Counted from the stretch's first letter, positions 12,268 through 23,830 are shown. The stretch: 64,000 bases of DNA from Antilocapra americana (GCA_007570785.1 ML664152.1:3100911-3164910), one strand, 5' to 3'. Notes: generated by a model from the letters alone, not told the origin. Numbers and translations are program-made.

Positions 12268-12472
12268 TTGTTGTTGTTCAGCCAGTCAGTCATGTTCGAC
12301 TCCTTGTGACCCCATGGACTGCCGCATACCAGGCTCCCCTGTCCTTCATTATCTCATAGAGTTTGGTCAGACTCATGCCCATTGAACTGGTGATGCCACC
12401 CAACCATCTCATCTTCTGTTTCCCCCTTTTCCTCCTGCTCTCAATCTTTCCCAGCATCAGGGTCTTTTCCCA
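12268..12472 (-). mobile_element. BovB-tail SINE, antisense
   Basis: Starts at the complement of the ACAACAAC tail (TTGTTGTTCAG) and reads through the 'gtgaccccatggactg' block to 'cccagcatcagggtctttt'. The sequence matches the complement of the BovB 3' end also seen at 39.8-40.07 kb, but only about 200 bp are present. Known: ruminant SINEs reuse the BovB tail for mobilisation. Confidence 0.85.
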
Positions 12473-12479
12473 TTCAAAA

Positions 12480-12610
12480 GGAAATTTATTAGCTTACATT
12501 AAACTATTAATAGATCACCCAGGAGCAGTTTCAGGCATGACTGGGTCCAGGAGCCCAGAATATGGCCTCAAGGCTCTGCCTCTTTCTTCATGTCTTAGTT
12601 CTGCTTGTTT
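12480..12610. repeat. Ancient dispersed repeat, left half (family not named)
   Basis: The block around 12528-12610 has the texture of an old mammalian interspersed repeat, and its continuation appears after the CHR SINE, at 12801. The two halves are separated by the SINE and its target-site duplication. I cannot assign the family by eye. Confidence 0.45.
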
Positions 12611-12800
12611 ATTTTTATAAATATAAATTTTAAAAACCTTTTTCTTTAATTATTTATTTGGCTGCACTGGGTCTTAGTCGTGGCATGTGAACTCTTAGTT
12701 GGGGCATGTGGGATCTAGTTCCCTGACCAGCGATCAAACCTGGGCCCCTTGCATTGGAAGCATGGAGTCTTAGCCACTGGACTACCAGGAAAGTCTGTGG
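12611..12800 (-). mobile_element. CHR-type SINE, antisense, with perfect target-site duplication
   Basis: T-rich start (complement of the A tail), 'GGCTGCACTGGGTCTTAG' block, then 'TTCCCTGACCAGCGATCAAA' and the head complement near 12785. It is flanked by an exact 12-bp direct repeat TTCTGCTTGTTT at 12599-12610 and 12801-12812. This shows a retrotransposition event into an older repeat. Confidence 0.93.
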
Positions 12801-13200
12801 TTCTGCTTGTTTTGACTAACTTCACTTGGGGTGTCAACTGCCTTCCCATGGGGTATAGGTGGCCTTTGGCAAGCACAAATTTGCCTCTTAGTTGATTAGC
12901 AGCCCCAGTGGGGACAGGCTGATGTTTTTTCTGATCACTCTGCAGATAAATCCCAAGTTCTTATGATGTGACTTGGGTCATGTGAGCATCCCAGAACCAA
13001 CCACTGTGGTTAGTGAATGGGTTATCTGCCTGACTCAATAGTGTCAGCCCCATAGAAAAGAGAGGTTTGGTGCCTGGTAGAGGGGATGGAGGCTGAGCAG
13101 AGTCCACCCCCAGCAGAGACACCCTACTAGGAGGGTGTCTCTGAACTGCCTGCCCCATGCACAATGCCTGGTGGCAAATGGATGGGTCCACTCTGTACTG
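12801..13200. repeat. Ancient dispersed repeat, right half (family not named)
   Basis: Resumes after the SINE; includes a block at about 12970-13020 (tgggtcatgtgagcatccca) typical of an old dispersed element. The end point is approximate and the family is not assigned. Confidence 0.4.
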
Positions 13201-13526
13201 ACTGGCTACTCCTGCCCTTAGGGGCTCTGTGGTCAGAGACAGTGGAGCGGTGGGCTCTGAGAAAACTGAAGGGTTTACAAAGCCTTTGGGAAGCCTCTCA
13301 ACCTCTGCACTGAATTAATGGCAGAACTGACCATTGGAGGGTGGGTGTGCAGGCCCTACCTGCCCTAGGATAGGGGTGGACACAGCCTGCTCCTGTGCTG
13401 CCCCAGGATTTCGCCCATCCCTGCCCTGCTTCCTAAGGCCTGTGTACATTTTTGCAAATTGTCCCTTTCTTAAACACTCCTAAAATGTCCCAGTTTGACT
13501 GTCACAGCTACTTCCTGATTGAAAGC
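13201..13526. other. Single-copy stretch, nothing recognised
   Basis: No open frame, repeat or signal that I can support. Confidence 0.4.
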
Positions 13527-13678
13527 AGGAGGAAAAGGGGATGACAGAGGATAAGATGGTTGGATGGCATCATTGACTCAATGGACATGAGTCTGAGCAA
13601 ACTCCAGGGAAGCCTGGCATGCTGCAGTCCATGAGGCTGCAGAGTTGGACAGAGCTGAGCAACTGAACAACAACAACA
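13527..13678 (+). mobile_element. BovB-tail SINE, sense, 5' truncated
   Basis: Reads the BovB 3' end in the plus direction from 'ggaggaaaaggggatgacag' to the tail AACTGAACAACAACAAC. About 150 bp; a few bases are missing inside compared with the fuller copy at 39.89-40.06 kb (after 'gagcaaactcc'). Confidence 0.85.
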
Positions 13679-14395
13679 GCTTCCTGTCAGGCCTACACAC
13701 AGAACCATCCCATCCTCCATAAAAACATACTAACTGCTCTCAGAAGGGACTTTCCCAGGTCTTTCCCTGAGGGAGAAACCTGGAAGCAACTTTCACTTTT
13801 CCCTCAGATCCATCCTCAGTAGTACCTACAACTAGTAAGAACTGTTAATAAGAAGTGTTCAGACTCAAGTATATTCTTATCCTCTTATTACTAGTGGTCA
13901 ACCTCCATAAATCATTATTCACGGGGCAGTGTGTCAGAAAATGCTGTTCCGTTCAATGGTCAGTCACCCACTCAGCCTCCCCTCTGTGTGTGGGAAAACA
14001 CTGTTCTGGGGGTCCAGGAGCCCCCGCACAGAGAAGTCTGAGGGCTCCAGGGACGCCCTGCCCAGCTCCCACCATGTGGAGGATGAAGTCATCCGCCCAC
14101 GCTCTGGGAAATTCCCGGGACCAGGGATTTCCTTGCTGCATCCCTGGAATATTGTTTTCCCTCTACAGGAAGCCAAGTCTCTTCCTGGCAGGGATTCCCC
14201 ATCCATCCCAGAAGTGGACCCCCTGAACTTCCAGGTCTCACACCTGGGCTGGCCTCTGTGGAAGCCAGGGCAGCAGCAGCAGCTGGGGGCCCCAGTACTC
14301 TGGGCCAGGGTTGGAGCCTGCCTTTGTTTGAAAGTTTGAATGTTTTGTTCATCATGAATTTCACAGTCATTTTGATTTTTAAAACTGTTGTCCTA
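13679..14395. other. Single-copy stretch, no recognised gene
   Basis: Several short overlapping frames at 13855-14439 on both strands; none shows a domain or splice signals. The last part (14340-14395) is AT-rich and may already belong to the neighbouring L1. Confidence 0.4.
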
Positions 14396-15175
14396 TACCC
14401 TCCTACACAGTTGGTGAGGATGTAAATTGGTGCATTCACTACTAAAAACAGTATGGAGGTTTCTCAGAAAACTAAAAATAGACTTATCATATGATCCAGC
14501 AATCCCATTCCCGGGCATATATCCAGACAAAACTCTAATCCAAAAAGATACATGCCCCCCTATGTTCACAGCAGCATGATTTAAAATAGCCAAGACATGG
14601 AAGCAACCTAAATGTCTACTGACAGATGAATGGATAAAGAAGATAAGGTACATATATGCAGTGGAATATTATTCAGCCATGAAAAAGAAAGAAATGATGC
14701 CATTTGCAGCAATGAAATAATGAGCCTAGAGATTATCATGCTTAGTGAGGTTAGTCAGACAGAGAAAGACAAATGCCATATGATATCACTTTCATATGGA
14801 ATCTAAAATATGACACAAATGACCTATTTATGAAACAGAAACAGTCTCACAGATATAGAGCACAGACTGTGGTTGCCAAGTGGGAGGGGGTTGGGGAAGG
14901 AATGGAGTGGGAGGCTGGGGTTGGCAGATGGAAGCTTTTGTATAAAGGGCGGATAAACAAGGTCCTACTGTAGAGCATAGAGAGCCATTTTAGCATACAA
15001 TAATAAACCAAAATGAAAAACAATATTTAAAAAAGAATATATATATATATATGTGTGTATGTATATAGTATATATATATGTATACACACACAACTGAATC
15101 ACTATGCTTTACAGCAGAAATTAACACATGTTGTAAAATCAACTATACATCAATCTCTAAAAATGCCCTAGAAAG
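14396..15175 (+). mobile_element. L1 LINE 3' end, sense
   Basis: End of ORF2 and 3' UTR of a ruminant-type L1: 'atgtaaattggtgcattcac', 'atagccaagacatggaagca', 'ggaatattattcagccatga' and 'aactgaatcactatgcttta' follow in the expected order. 5' truncated, as most L1 copies are. The TA/TG microsatellite at about 15037-15090 sits in the 3' UTR, where such copies commonly carry one. Confidence 0.93.
15037..15092. repeat. TA/TG/CA microsatellite in L1 3' UTR
   Basis: Runs of AT followed by interrupted GT, TA and AC repeats. Likely length-polymorphic. Confidence 0.9.
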
Positions 15176-16384
15176 TACTATCTTGGTCAATGGGTTTTCA
15201 GCATCCCCCGTAAGGGCTGGGCTGGGGTCTGGTCTCTGTCTTCGGGTGGTGGAACACACAGGTTCTGATGGGCCCTGCAAGCAAGACTGGGGCCAACAAG
15301 AGCCGGGGTCCCTCGGTCATTTGAATAAAGCCATGTCCCGCAGACACCTTGAACCCCTGAGGGTTTTGTTCCCCACTGGACCCTGTGCCAGTGCCTGAAA
15401 ACAGTACTCTGCAGGGGCCTGACCAAGGGGTCAGGAGGGCAGCCCCCAGGGACACAGAGCAGCCACGACATGCCAGCTGCTGTCCTGGGTGCTGATGACT
15501 GGGGGCTTCTGAAGAAGGAACATCCTGAGGGTTGGGTGGGTCCTTCCAGAAGAGGGCTGGGGCCCCAGCACAGCCACAGCGACACTTCATCCCAGATGGC
15601 TCTGCCCAGGGCCCAGACTCCTCCAGGGTCAGGACAGCCCTTCTGGTGCTGTGGCTTCCCCCCTGGCTCTCAGGGATGATGACCACACACGTGCCCTGGT
15701 CTCTGGCACCCGTGACTCCCTGAACCACAGTGTGGGTTTCTGTTGGGACACTGTGTTTGGAAGCTGGTCTGTGAACAGAGCTGATCCCAGGTGTGCAGAG
15801 AGCAGGGGTCACTTTCTCCCCATCCCTCTGCATGTTCTCCTAGCCCTGAGTCCTGGGATGGCCCAGCTGGCAGACAGAAAAGAAGCACATGGGCAGGTGG
15901 GAAGTCTTCATGAGGACACAGCAGCCAACAGGCGTCCTGATGCCCACGATGGTGGGCCAAGCCTGTGGGGTCCCCAGGGAGCCCCCCTTCCTGGCTTCCT
16001 GCTGTCTGTCCTGCAAGGCTGACCTGGTTCAGCGTTGGCCAGAGAACACCTCTCACCTGGAGGGAAGGCAGACCGTGCATGGGGCCAGGGGCCAGGGACA
16101 TGCTGTCAGGATGCCAGGATGCCAGGCCACTGGTCATGCTAAAGAGCCTGCTCCCAGCCTGCCGCTTCCCCAGTGAGTGTGTCCACTTGGAGACAGTAGA
16201 GCCTAGTGCCAGAAATCCCTAGCCAGGCTGGGGGAGGAGGTGGAGGAGGCCCGTCCAGTTTGTCTTCCATTAATGCAGTCTTTTTTTTTTCCACTAATGC
16301 AGTCTTATCAGCTGACTTATGGTTAGAGTTTTTGTGATTTATCTCTCCCTTGAAAAAAAATTTCCATCTGTTTGTGTCTTGAAT
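15176..16384. other. GC-rich single-copy DNA, no recognised gene
   Basis: Dense overlapping GC-driven frames (for example 15198-15833 minus, 211 codons) with no domain. Near 16270-16305 a 12-bp motif (taatgcagtctt) occurs twice around a T run. The final ~80 bases are AT-rich and lead into a SINE. Confidence 0.4.
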
Positions 16385-16553
16385 TTTTTAAATTTTTTAA
16401 ATTTATTTAAAAAATGTCTATTCACTTATTTGGCTGCACCGGGAATTTTAGTTGTGGCATGTGGGATCTAGTTCCCTGACCAGGGATTGAACCCTGGCCT
16501 CCTGCATTAGGAGTACAGAGTCTTAGCTACCGGACCACCAGGGGAGTCCCACA
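16385..16553 (-). mobile_element. CHR-type SINE, antisense
   Basis: T/A-rich start, 'TTGGCTGCACCGGGAATTTT', 'TTCCCTGACCAGGGATTGAA' and the head complement GACCACCAGGGGAGTCCC. Same family as 2190-2397 and 12611-12800. Confidence 0.88.
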
Positions 16554-17168
16554 TGTCCTAATATTTAAACTGTGTCCCTTGATAATAGTTTATGATGGAG
16601 TGGTGATTTTCTTATTCAGTCTGAGGAGCTCTGTCTTTTCAGGGGAATGTTTAGTCCATTTACATGTAATGTAATGACTTGCCGTGGTTGGGTTTAAGTC
16701 TTAGTCTGCTACTGTTTTTCCATGTGCTCCACCTCCTCTTTTATCCTTTCTTCTTCCTTTCTGGACTTTTCAGGTGCCCTCTCTTCCTTTCTGCAGATCT
16801 GTGCTCACTCTGTGTTCACTTTTCTTCAGCCTGAAGAATTCCCTCTCATCTTCCTCAGGTCTGCTGGTGTAGGTTTGCTGTTTTATTATGTAGGTCTGCT
16901 GGTGATAAATCTTTCAGCTTTCGTTTGTCTGAAAATATCTTTGTTTTGTGTTCGTTATGGAAGGGTGTTGTCACTGGGTGTGGTGTCCTAGGTTAGAAGT
17001 TTCCTCTGTCAGCAGTTGGACACTGGACTCATTATCCCTGGGTTACATCGTTCCTCATCAGAAGGCATCCATCATTCTAACTGTGGTTCCTTTGGAGGCA
17101 ATGTATCATTTTTCTCAGGCTGCTTCCAGGGTGTTCTCTGTATCTTTAGTTTTTAGCAGCTTCATTAT
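16554..17168 (-). mobile_element. Old L1 LINE, antisense (part 1)
   Basis: Antisense L1 text, including the 'tttagtccatttacatgtaa' block (about 16651-16670) and the 'gcagcttcattatgatgttt' region. No ORF of length survives. It continues after the SINE at 17402. The exact subfamily is not determined. Confidence 0.75.
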
Positions 17169-17413
17169 GATGTTTCTGGGCTTCCCTGGTGGCTCAGATG
17201 GGAAAGAATCTGCCTGCAAGGCAAGAGACCCAAGTTCAATCCCTGGGTCAGAAAGATCCCCTGGGGGAGGGCATGGCAACCCACTCCAGTATTCTTACCT
17301 GGAGAATCCCATGAACAGAGGAGCTTGGTGAGCTATCGTCCACGAGGTCACAGAGAGTCCCATATGACTGAGCATCTGAACACATAAACACACACACACA
17401 CGATGTGTCTGGG
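17169..17413 (+). mobile_element. Bov-tA-type SINE, sense, with target-site duplication
   Basis: Head 'GGCTTCCCTGGTGGCTCAGA' at 17179, body 'ccactccagtattcttacct', tail with a CA run (17390-17400). Direct repeats GATGTTTCTGGG (17169-17180) and GATGTGTCTGGG (17402-17413) flank it with one mismatch. It sits inside the old antisense L1. Confidence 0.92.
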
Positions 17414-17905
17414 AATTCTCTAGTCTCTGGTGTGATATCTTTTATCAATTAAAAACATTCTCTTCAAATATTTATTCTGTCCCATCTTCACTCTCTTCTC
17501 CTTTTGGTACTCAATTACAGGTAGGTATGGTAGACTATTTGTTATTTTCTCACATGTCTCTGAAATCTGTTCTTGTTTTTCCCATTTCCTTTCTCTCTGT
17601 GCTTCACTCTGGGTAATTTCTATTGACCCATGTTTGCCCCAGATGTACTGTTTGAATCTGCATAAATCAAGCATGCAGATGGTGTGCTGGCCCTGTGTTC
17701 CATCTTTTTCACTGAAGCACCCCTCTGGTACGTTTTTCTTTGTCTTGTTGTCTTTTCCTCTGCTCTGTATGCGCTGCTGTGACGCCTACACAACAAATCC
17801 TTCCATTCAAACTCTGAGCTCTCAGTTGTAGGATACCCACTTGTTCTCTTTGAGAGTTTCCACATCTCTGTTAAAATTCTCCATCTATTAATTTATTTTA
17901 TGAAA
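17414..17905 (-). mobile_element. Old L1 LINE, antisense (part 2)
   Basis: Continues the element of 16554-17168. The minus-strand frame 17865-17620 (81 aa, Lys/Arg-rich) is probably a remnant of this element, not a host gene. Confidence 0.65.
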
Positions 17906-18121
17906 AAAAGTGAAAGTGTTAGTCACTCAGTGGTGTCCAACTCTTTGTGACCCCACGGACTATAGCCCACTAGGCTTCTCTGTTCATGGGATTCTCCAGG
18001 CAAGAATACTTGAGTGAGTTAGCCATTCCCTTCTCCAGGGGATCTTCCCAACCCAGGGATTGAACCCGGGTCTCCTGCATTGTAGGCAGATTCTTTACCA
18101 GCTGAGCCACTAGGGAAGCCC
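17906..18121 (-). mobile_element. Bov-tA-type SINE, antisense
   Basis: Runs from 'gtcactcagtggtgtccaac' to the head complement CCACTAGGGAAGCCC. A short direct repeat TATTTTAT lies on both sides and may be the target-site duplication. It is the second SINE nested in this L1. Confidence 0.92.
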
Positions 18122-18420
18122 AAAATATTTTATACGTTCCTTCAAATTCTTTAACATATTTTAAAAGCTATTTTAAAATCTTTATTCAATAACTCTCACC
18201 ACTGAGTTGTGTGCGCCTCTGCTTCTATCACCAAATTTCTCCTCCTAATGGAGAGTCACATTTTTCTCCGTCTTCTCATGTCTCATAATTTTTTATTATC
18301 TTCTGCACATTGTGTTAAAAAGAACTGCTGCAGCCACTGGAATAAATATTACTTCCCCCAGAAGGACCCACTCTCTTCTGTTAGGAAAATGAAGGGCTGA
18401 TCACTTTGGTTGGCCAGGTG
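18122..18420 (-). mobile_element. Old L1 LINE, antisense (part 3)
   Basis: AT-rich continuation, with 'attttttattatcttctgca' near 18290. Right limit approximate. Confidence 0.6.
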
Positions 18421-18833
18421 AAGACCATCTTTATCCAGAAAACAGCGGCAAATCAACATCAACCCACAAAACAAGAAAAACAAAGCTCCAGATCTCCTCT
18501 TCTGGTTTCCCTCTTCCTGCTTGGCTCCTCCTCCTCTGACTCTTGCTCTGACTCAAATCCTTAGTCTGACCTTGGCCTTGGAGTCTCAATTCCTGATCCT
18601 CTGCTTGGTCACCCTCGTGGCCCCAGGCTTTCCTGCCCACATTCACATCCCACACCTGCCTGCCCCCTGCCCCCCAACTATTCCAGGCCTCCAGCCTCTG
18701 TGAATGTTGCCCCTGACTCTTTTCTCTTTTTCCCCAGTTACCAATTCTGGGTCCCACATGGCCATTTCCAAGTCCTCTTTTCTTTTTCCTCTAGTATTTA
18801 TTTCTTCTCTAAGTCTACACATTATTCTGTCAT
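18421..18833. other. Pyrimidine-rich single-copy stretch
   Basis: The plus strand is C/T-rich from about 18490 to 18800. The minus-strand frame 18757-18431 (108 aa, Gln/Gly/Lys-rich) simply reflects the purine bias of that strand. Confidence 0.4.
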
Positions 18834-19045
18834 CTCTCTCTCTCTTTAGTCACTAAGTCACATCCAACTCTAGCGACCCCATGGACTGTAGCCCGCCAGG
18901 CTCCTCTGTCCATGGGATTCTCCAGGTAACAATACTGGAGTGGGTTACCATTTCCTTCTCCAGGAGATCTTCCCGACCCAGAGACTGAACCTGGTCTCCT
19001 GCATTGCAGGTAGATTCTTTACCAACTGAGCTATAAGGGAAGCCC
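18834..19045 (-). mobile_element. Bov-tA-type SINE, antisense, with target-site duplication
   Basis: Complete antisense body ending with the head complement AAGGGAAGCCC. Direct repeats TATTCTGTCAT (18823-18833) and TATTCTATCAT (19046-19056) flank it with one mismatch. Confidence 0.93.
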
Positions 19046-22000
19046 TATTCTATCATAACATCTCTCAAATTTGTCCATTTTTGCCCAGTTTCGCTGCTAC
19101 CACCTGAGTCCAGGCTCTCACCATCTCAATTCTGGGATGATGGTGAAAATGGTGACAATGATGTATTTTGTTATTGCAGCCACGGGAAATGAATACATGA
19201 GGAGAGAGAGTGAAAATGAAAACTCCCTTCATCCTCCCATCCCTGTCCCCTGCCGCCCCCCCTCACACACATGTGTTTTCAAAATGCTGGAGGTAGAGCA
19301 GCATGATGGAGTATTTGCTCTCAGGAAATGAAGTGGACCGGGCAATCTGACTAGCTGTGTCTGGACTCACGATTCAGGTCCCCAAAGAGGCACGGGAAGG
19401 AAGAAGGCCCATCTGAAAGACAGGAGCTGTGGGGCAGGATGAGGAGTCTGAATGGAGACCTGGAGAATGGAAAAGAGTATCTTCCAGAGGCTCTCTAGTA
19501 ACAGGCTTTGGTCCCCAGGCAGCAGGTAGACAGCACTTCCCCTCTGTGCGGCCTGAGCAGTATCACCTTAAGCCACCCTGCCCCGTCCCTGCAGCTTCCA
19601 TCTTCCTTTCCACTGAATGGGGAGAATGGGCTTAACATACAAACACTCAGCATGGTCAGCCATGTGGAAGCCACCACGGATGCCTGCATGGACACCAGAC
19701 CCTCAATCAGCAGCGTAAGCACCAGCCTGGGATACTGTCAGAGGCACTTAAGGATGACAGTCTGGAAATTCACCCAGAACTCGGCTTGGGGGACAAAGGG
19801 GCCAGCGAGGTGAGCTCACGTGAGCTTCACTCTCACTCCACCAAGGAGGCAATGCACTGCCGCAGGGGGCTGCCTGCCCTGAGCTCTCACTGTGCCCCTC
19901 TCAGAGCGCCCACCACAGTGCGTTCAAAGTACCTTCTAGTACCCTCTGTGCCCTAGAAGGCCTGTTGCTGCAAGCAGCAGAATATTTGAGTCAGCCTGGT
20001 TCAGATGACCAGCCTTGGAGGCACCCAAGGAAATTGCCTGAATGCTCTAGGTGGCCAGAGGCTGGACTCTCTGCTAGGACTTTGATATCTCAAGGGGCCC
20101 CAAACCTTTGCATCGGCTTCATTGGTTGTCACAGACCCTGTCTGTTTGTGGAGCCCAGTCAGGTCCCCTCGTGGTGACCATTGCTTGAGGACATGATCCT
20201 AGTCTGGGGATCTGGGATGGGTGGTACCAGCCTGGCTCTGGGCTACGGGGGCCCATGGGATAAAAGGGCAGCTGCAGTGACACTGTGAGGCCTATCAGGG
20301 CTATGGTGGAAGATAATGGAGCTGGATCTGGTGGGGCAGGCTCAGCTGGCTTCCTGGAGGAGGTGACATCGGTGATGTGTGTGGAGGAACAAGTAATACT
20401 TGTCATGTGAGGGAGGGGAGGAGAGACACGCTGGGCAAGACAGGGTGTGTGAGTGAGGGGAAGGTTCTGGGTGGTGGTGGGGGGTGCTGGGAGGGGAGCT
20501 TAGGGACTGGGGTGAGGCAGGGAGCCACGGCATGGAGCCCTGCTTCCCATACCTCAGGTGGACATGAGGTGTGTGGAGTCTGCCACATGAGGAAAAACAA
20601 CCGTTTTCTAGCTGACCAGGTAAACAGCCATTTTAAAGCTGACCTTAAACCCCAGTAAAGAGGTCCTTGGAATTGTTTTGTGCCCTGTGACAGACCCAGT
20701 ATGAAGAGGGTGGATGCAGAGTGAGCCTGACCTTGGGGTACCCTCCGCTCTTTGTTTCAGATGGAGTTTCCCCTTCACGTGGCTGTCGCTGTCAGGGTCG
20801 GGAGTGAGCCCCCTGGGACCTGTTCCTCTTCTTGGGTGACCATCACCCCCAGACCAGGGGTTCTACAGCTCAAACTGGCCTCCGTGGGACTGGCCCACTC
20901 AGAGCTTCACACCCCTCTCCCCGGACCCCACGCCAATTTGGGTCACCCCTCCCAGCTGCCCTCCCATGGCGCCTCCCGGGCTCTCTGTCCACGTGGGGAG
21001 TGGAACCCCTAACATCTGGCCCATGGCAGTGAGCTGAGTGACATGAGACATGGCGGGGAGGTGTGCAGCCTTTAAGGCCACGCCCCCCAACTCCAGGTCT
21101 CCCTTGTCTTCCTGCTGCAGTGACCACCTGTCTCAGGAGTGTCCACCATGATGGGTGTGTCCTCGAAGCAAGAAATATATCTGGAGTCATTAAGCCTCGG
21201 AGACCTGGGGCTATTAGCTACCTGGCATATCCTCACATGTTGTGGCTACTGAAGGCCCTAAGGCCCTGCAGCCCCGCGGCACCCCTGTTGTTCTGGAAGC
21301 AGGAGCCCATCCTGCCCCTCCCTGCTTCACCTGCCACCCTGCACAATCACTGGGGCAGAAGCCCAGGGCTCTGCCTGCCTGGCCGCTAGTCCCCAGTGTT
21401 ACTGACGCCTGGCGAGGCCTCCCGGCCTCTCGATCCCACCAGCCATTAGCCTTCAGGAGGACGCGGGCATAGCTATGTCTTTCCTTCTTGCACTCAGGAA
21501 CCCTCCCGTCCCAGCCCAGACACTGTCCCCAAGTTGGTGTCACAGCCCCGTGAAGGCCAGGGGCACGGCTGCATATCAAACCCGCTCACATCATCCCGCA
21601 GTGGGGTCGGGGGAACTGCCTACAAGGGGGTGCCTCTTACACTCTGCCTGGGTGACCATCACCCTCATTCATGGGAGGCCAGAGGGTGGGTGAGCGGGGC
21701 TCAGGGCTGGCTGCTCTCGTTAGGCCGCACTCACCCACTGCCCACGGACCACAGCCTCCAGACACACCTACCACTCGCTACCCCAGGCCGGAGCTGGGCT
21801 GCTCTCAAAGAGCCAGGAGCAAATTCTGCTGGAGGCTGAGGAGATCCACACCTTTGCCTCCTGGAGGCGGCTTCCTGCTGGTTCCGCCGGATCCAGACAG
21901 ACCTCCTTGATCTACAGGTGCTCTTTCTAGGTGATGCTTGGGGAGCCAAGAGTCCCCAAATGAGGCGTAGTCCACCCAGAGGGTGGGGTCTCAGAGAGGG

Positions 22001-22439
22001 GAAGCGTGGGCCTTGGTCCCTCAGGGTTGGCCTGAATGTTGAAGGAGTGAGATGCTCCAGGACAATCAGTTAGGGCCTCCCTCCTCCAGCCTGGAGCCGT
22101 TCCCACCCCAGGTATGTCTCCTCCGGGGCCTTGCAGGAGGCCCAGGCATGTGGGGGCAGTGTGGGGCCTTGCCTCACTTGGGTGTGGGATGTCTGTGGGG
22201 ATGGTCTGCCGGGCGCCCTCAGTCACCATCCTTCCCCTGGCACGCAGCCCCAGCAGCCAAGGCACTCAGGGTCAGAGGTCAGGTCTGGACCTCACATGTC
22301 CGGTGGGTTCAGATCCCAGGAGAGATCTGAACAGATCTCACAGGAGAGACCTGTCTCCACATCGTAGTCAGAGCTTGTCTACAGGACGTTCCTCCAAATC
22401 TGACAGCTCACAGAGAGACAGAACACCTCAGCAGAGGTT
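19046..22439. other. Mostly GC-rich single-copy DNA, no recognised gene
   Basis: Several pyrimidine-plus-AG stretches resemble splice acceptors (for example ending at 21120), but none is followed by a convincing coding frame. A perfect 7-bp-arm hairpin lies at 22322-22339. No dispersed repeat recognised. Confidence 0.45.
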
Positions 22440-22850
22440 TTCCTAAATTTTATGATGTTAAAAAGATGCTTGACATCATCAGTAAAGAAACTTTTCTATC
22501 GATAATTAGAAACAAATTCTGATCAACCACGTGAATATTTCCTATGAAGAGCCCTTTCCCTCTCTTTATAGGAAATATTATAACATTGTTGTCACAGAAA
22601 TAGACAATCACAGTATCCAGTTAAAGACAGAAAAAAAAGAGAATTACACAGGTCTGTTGATTAATTAATGAAACGCTATGTCATATTTTTGGATTTTGTC
22701 TTGCATGTCGCATGTAAAATGTGTCATTTGCTATGATTTCTTCTCTCATTCTCAGTAATCGCTTTTGCTCCTTGTGGCTATATCTTTTACATTTGGCTGA
22801 TATGTACTGTATTCTTTTTCTTAAAGTTGTGCCTTAAAATGTGTAAGTGT
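22440..22850. other. AT-rich island with a strong inverted repeat
   Basis: Sharp drop in GC between GC-rich flanks. Contains the 12-bp perfect inverted repeat AATATTTCCTAT (22534-22545) / ATAGGAAATATT (22568-22579) with a 22-base loop, and TAAT-rich blocks (22660-22670). It may be a conserved noncoding element or an old DNA-transposon remnant; I cannot tell from sequence alone. Confidence 0.5.
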
Positions 22851-23150
22851 CAAACCCAGACAGCCTGGACCCACCTTTGCTGGGGCTGGGGTGGAGCAGA
22901 GTCAGAGAAGACTCTGGAAGGATGACAGTGGGTGAGAGAAAGGAGTGCTGATGGGGTTTCCAGGAAGCTGAGCCTTGTGGCGCCAGTGGGGGCTCCTCTC
23001 AGGCTTGGAGGCCCCCCTCTTGTGCTCTCCCTGGGGAATCTCTGAAGGTCATGAGAATCAGGGAGAGACACGTGATGTTCTTCATTGTCTCAGATGGAAT
23101 GAGAACAAATCATGCAATCACTAGGGGGATGTTTGCAAAGATTTAAAAAT
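22851..23150. other. Single-copy stretch, nothing recognised
   Basis: Only short shadow frames; no signal supported. Confidence 0.4.
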
Positions 23151-23381
23151 CAAAATAAACATGCATGCTTAGTTGAGTCTGACTCTTTGCGACCCATGGA
23201 CTGTAGCTTGGCACTCTCCTCTGTCCATGGGATTTCCCGCAAGAGTACTGGAGCGGATTGCCATTTCCTCCTCCGGGGGATCTTCCCGACCCAGGGATCG
23301 AACTCACGTCTCCTGTGTCTCCTCCACTGCAGGCAGATTCTTTACCTCCTGAGCCATCCAGGAAGCCCAAGATAAACATAC
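23151..23381 (-). mobile_element. Bov-tA-type SINE, antisense, with imperfect target-site duplication
   Basis: Body about 23165-23368, ending with the head complement CCAGGAAGCCC. Flanked by AAAATAAACATGC and AAGATAAACATAC (23369-23381), an imperfect 13-bp direct repeat. Confidence 0.9.
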
Positions 23382-23445
23382 AATATTTTGTTAATGAATG
23401 TACATTTGAATTTTGGGGAAAGATGAGGAACTTTCAGGTGTACAC

Positions 23446-23830
23446 CTTAAAAAAAAATAGGCTTGATTTTTCAGAGTAGTTTTAGGTTCCCAGAAAAACT
23501 GACAGGAAGCTGCAGAGATTTCCCTGCCCCTGCACACCCACAGCCATGGCCGCCGTCAACACCCCCACCAGAGCGGCACATTCGTCACAGCCGGTGGACT
23601 GATACAGACACACCATCATTACACACAGTCCTGAGCACCAAGCCTCACTCCTGGTGTTGTGTTAATACACTCAGTAGGTTTGGACCTGCATCTGCCACAT
23701 ATCCTGAATATCCTCTGGGCTCCACCTACTCAGCCCTCCCTCCTCTAGCCCCTGTAAGTCACTGAGTATTCACTTTCTCCATAGTTTCAACTTTGTAGAT
23801 TAGATGAGTCAATGAAAAAAGCCAAGAACA
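23446..23830 (-). mobile_element. Old L1 3' end fragment, antisense
   Basis: Matches the well-known antisense 3' region of older L1 elements: 'agttttaggttcccagaaaa' near the start, 'ggtgttgtgttaatacact' near 23650, and 'ctccatagtttcaacttt' near 23780. No coding capacity. Identified by eye; subfamily not determined. Confidence 0.7.

Noticed and set aside
14396..15175. Potential internal gene in the AT-rich plus-strand block
   Set aside because: The whole block matches the L1 ORF2 end and 3' UTR in order.
17179..17250. tRNA-like promoter boxes within SINEs
   Set aside because: They belong to tRNA-derived SINE heads, not to functional tRNA genes; no cloverleaf with an anticodon arm can be drawn in these diverged copies.
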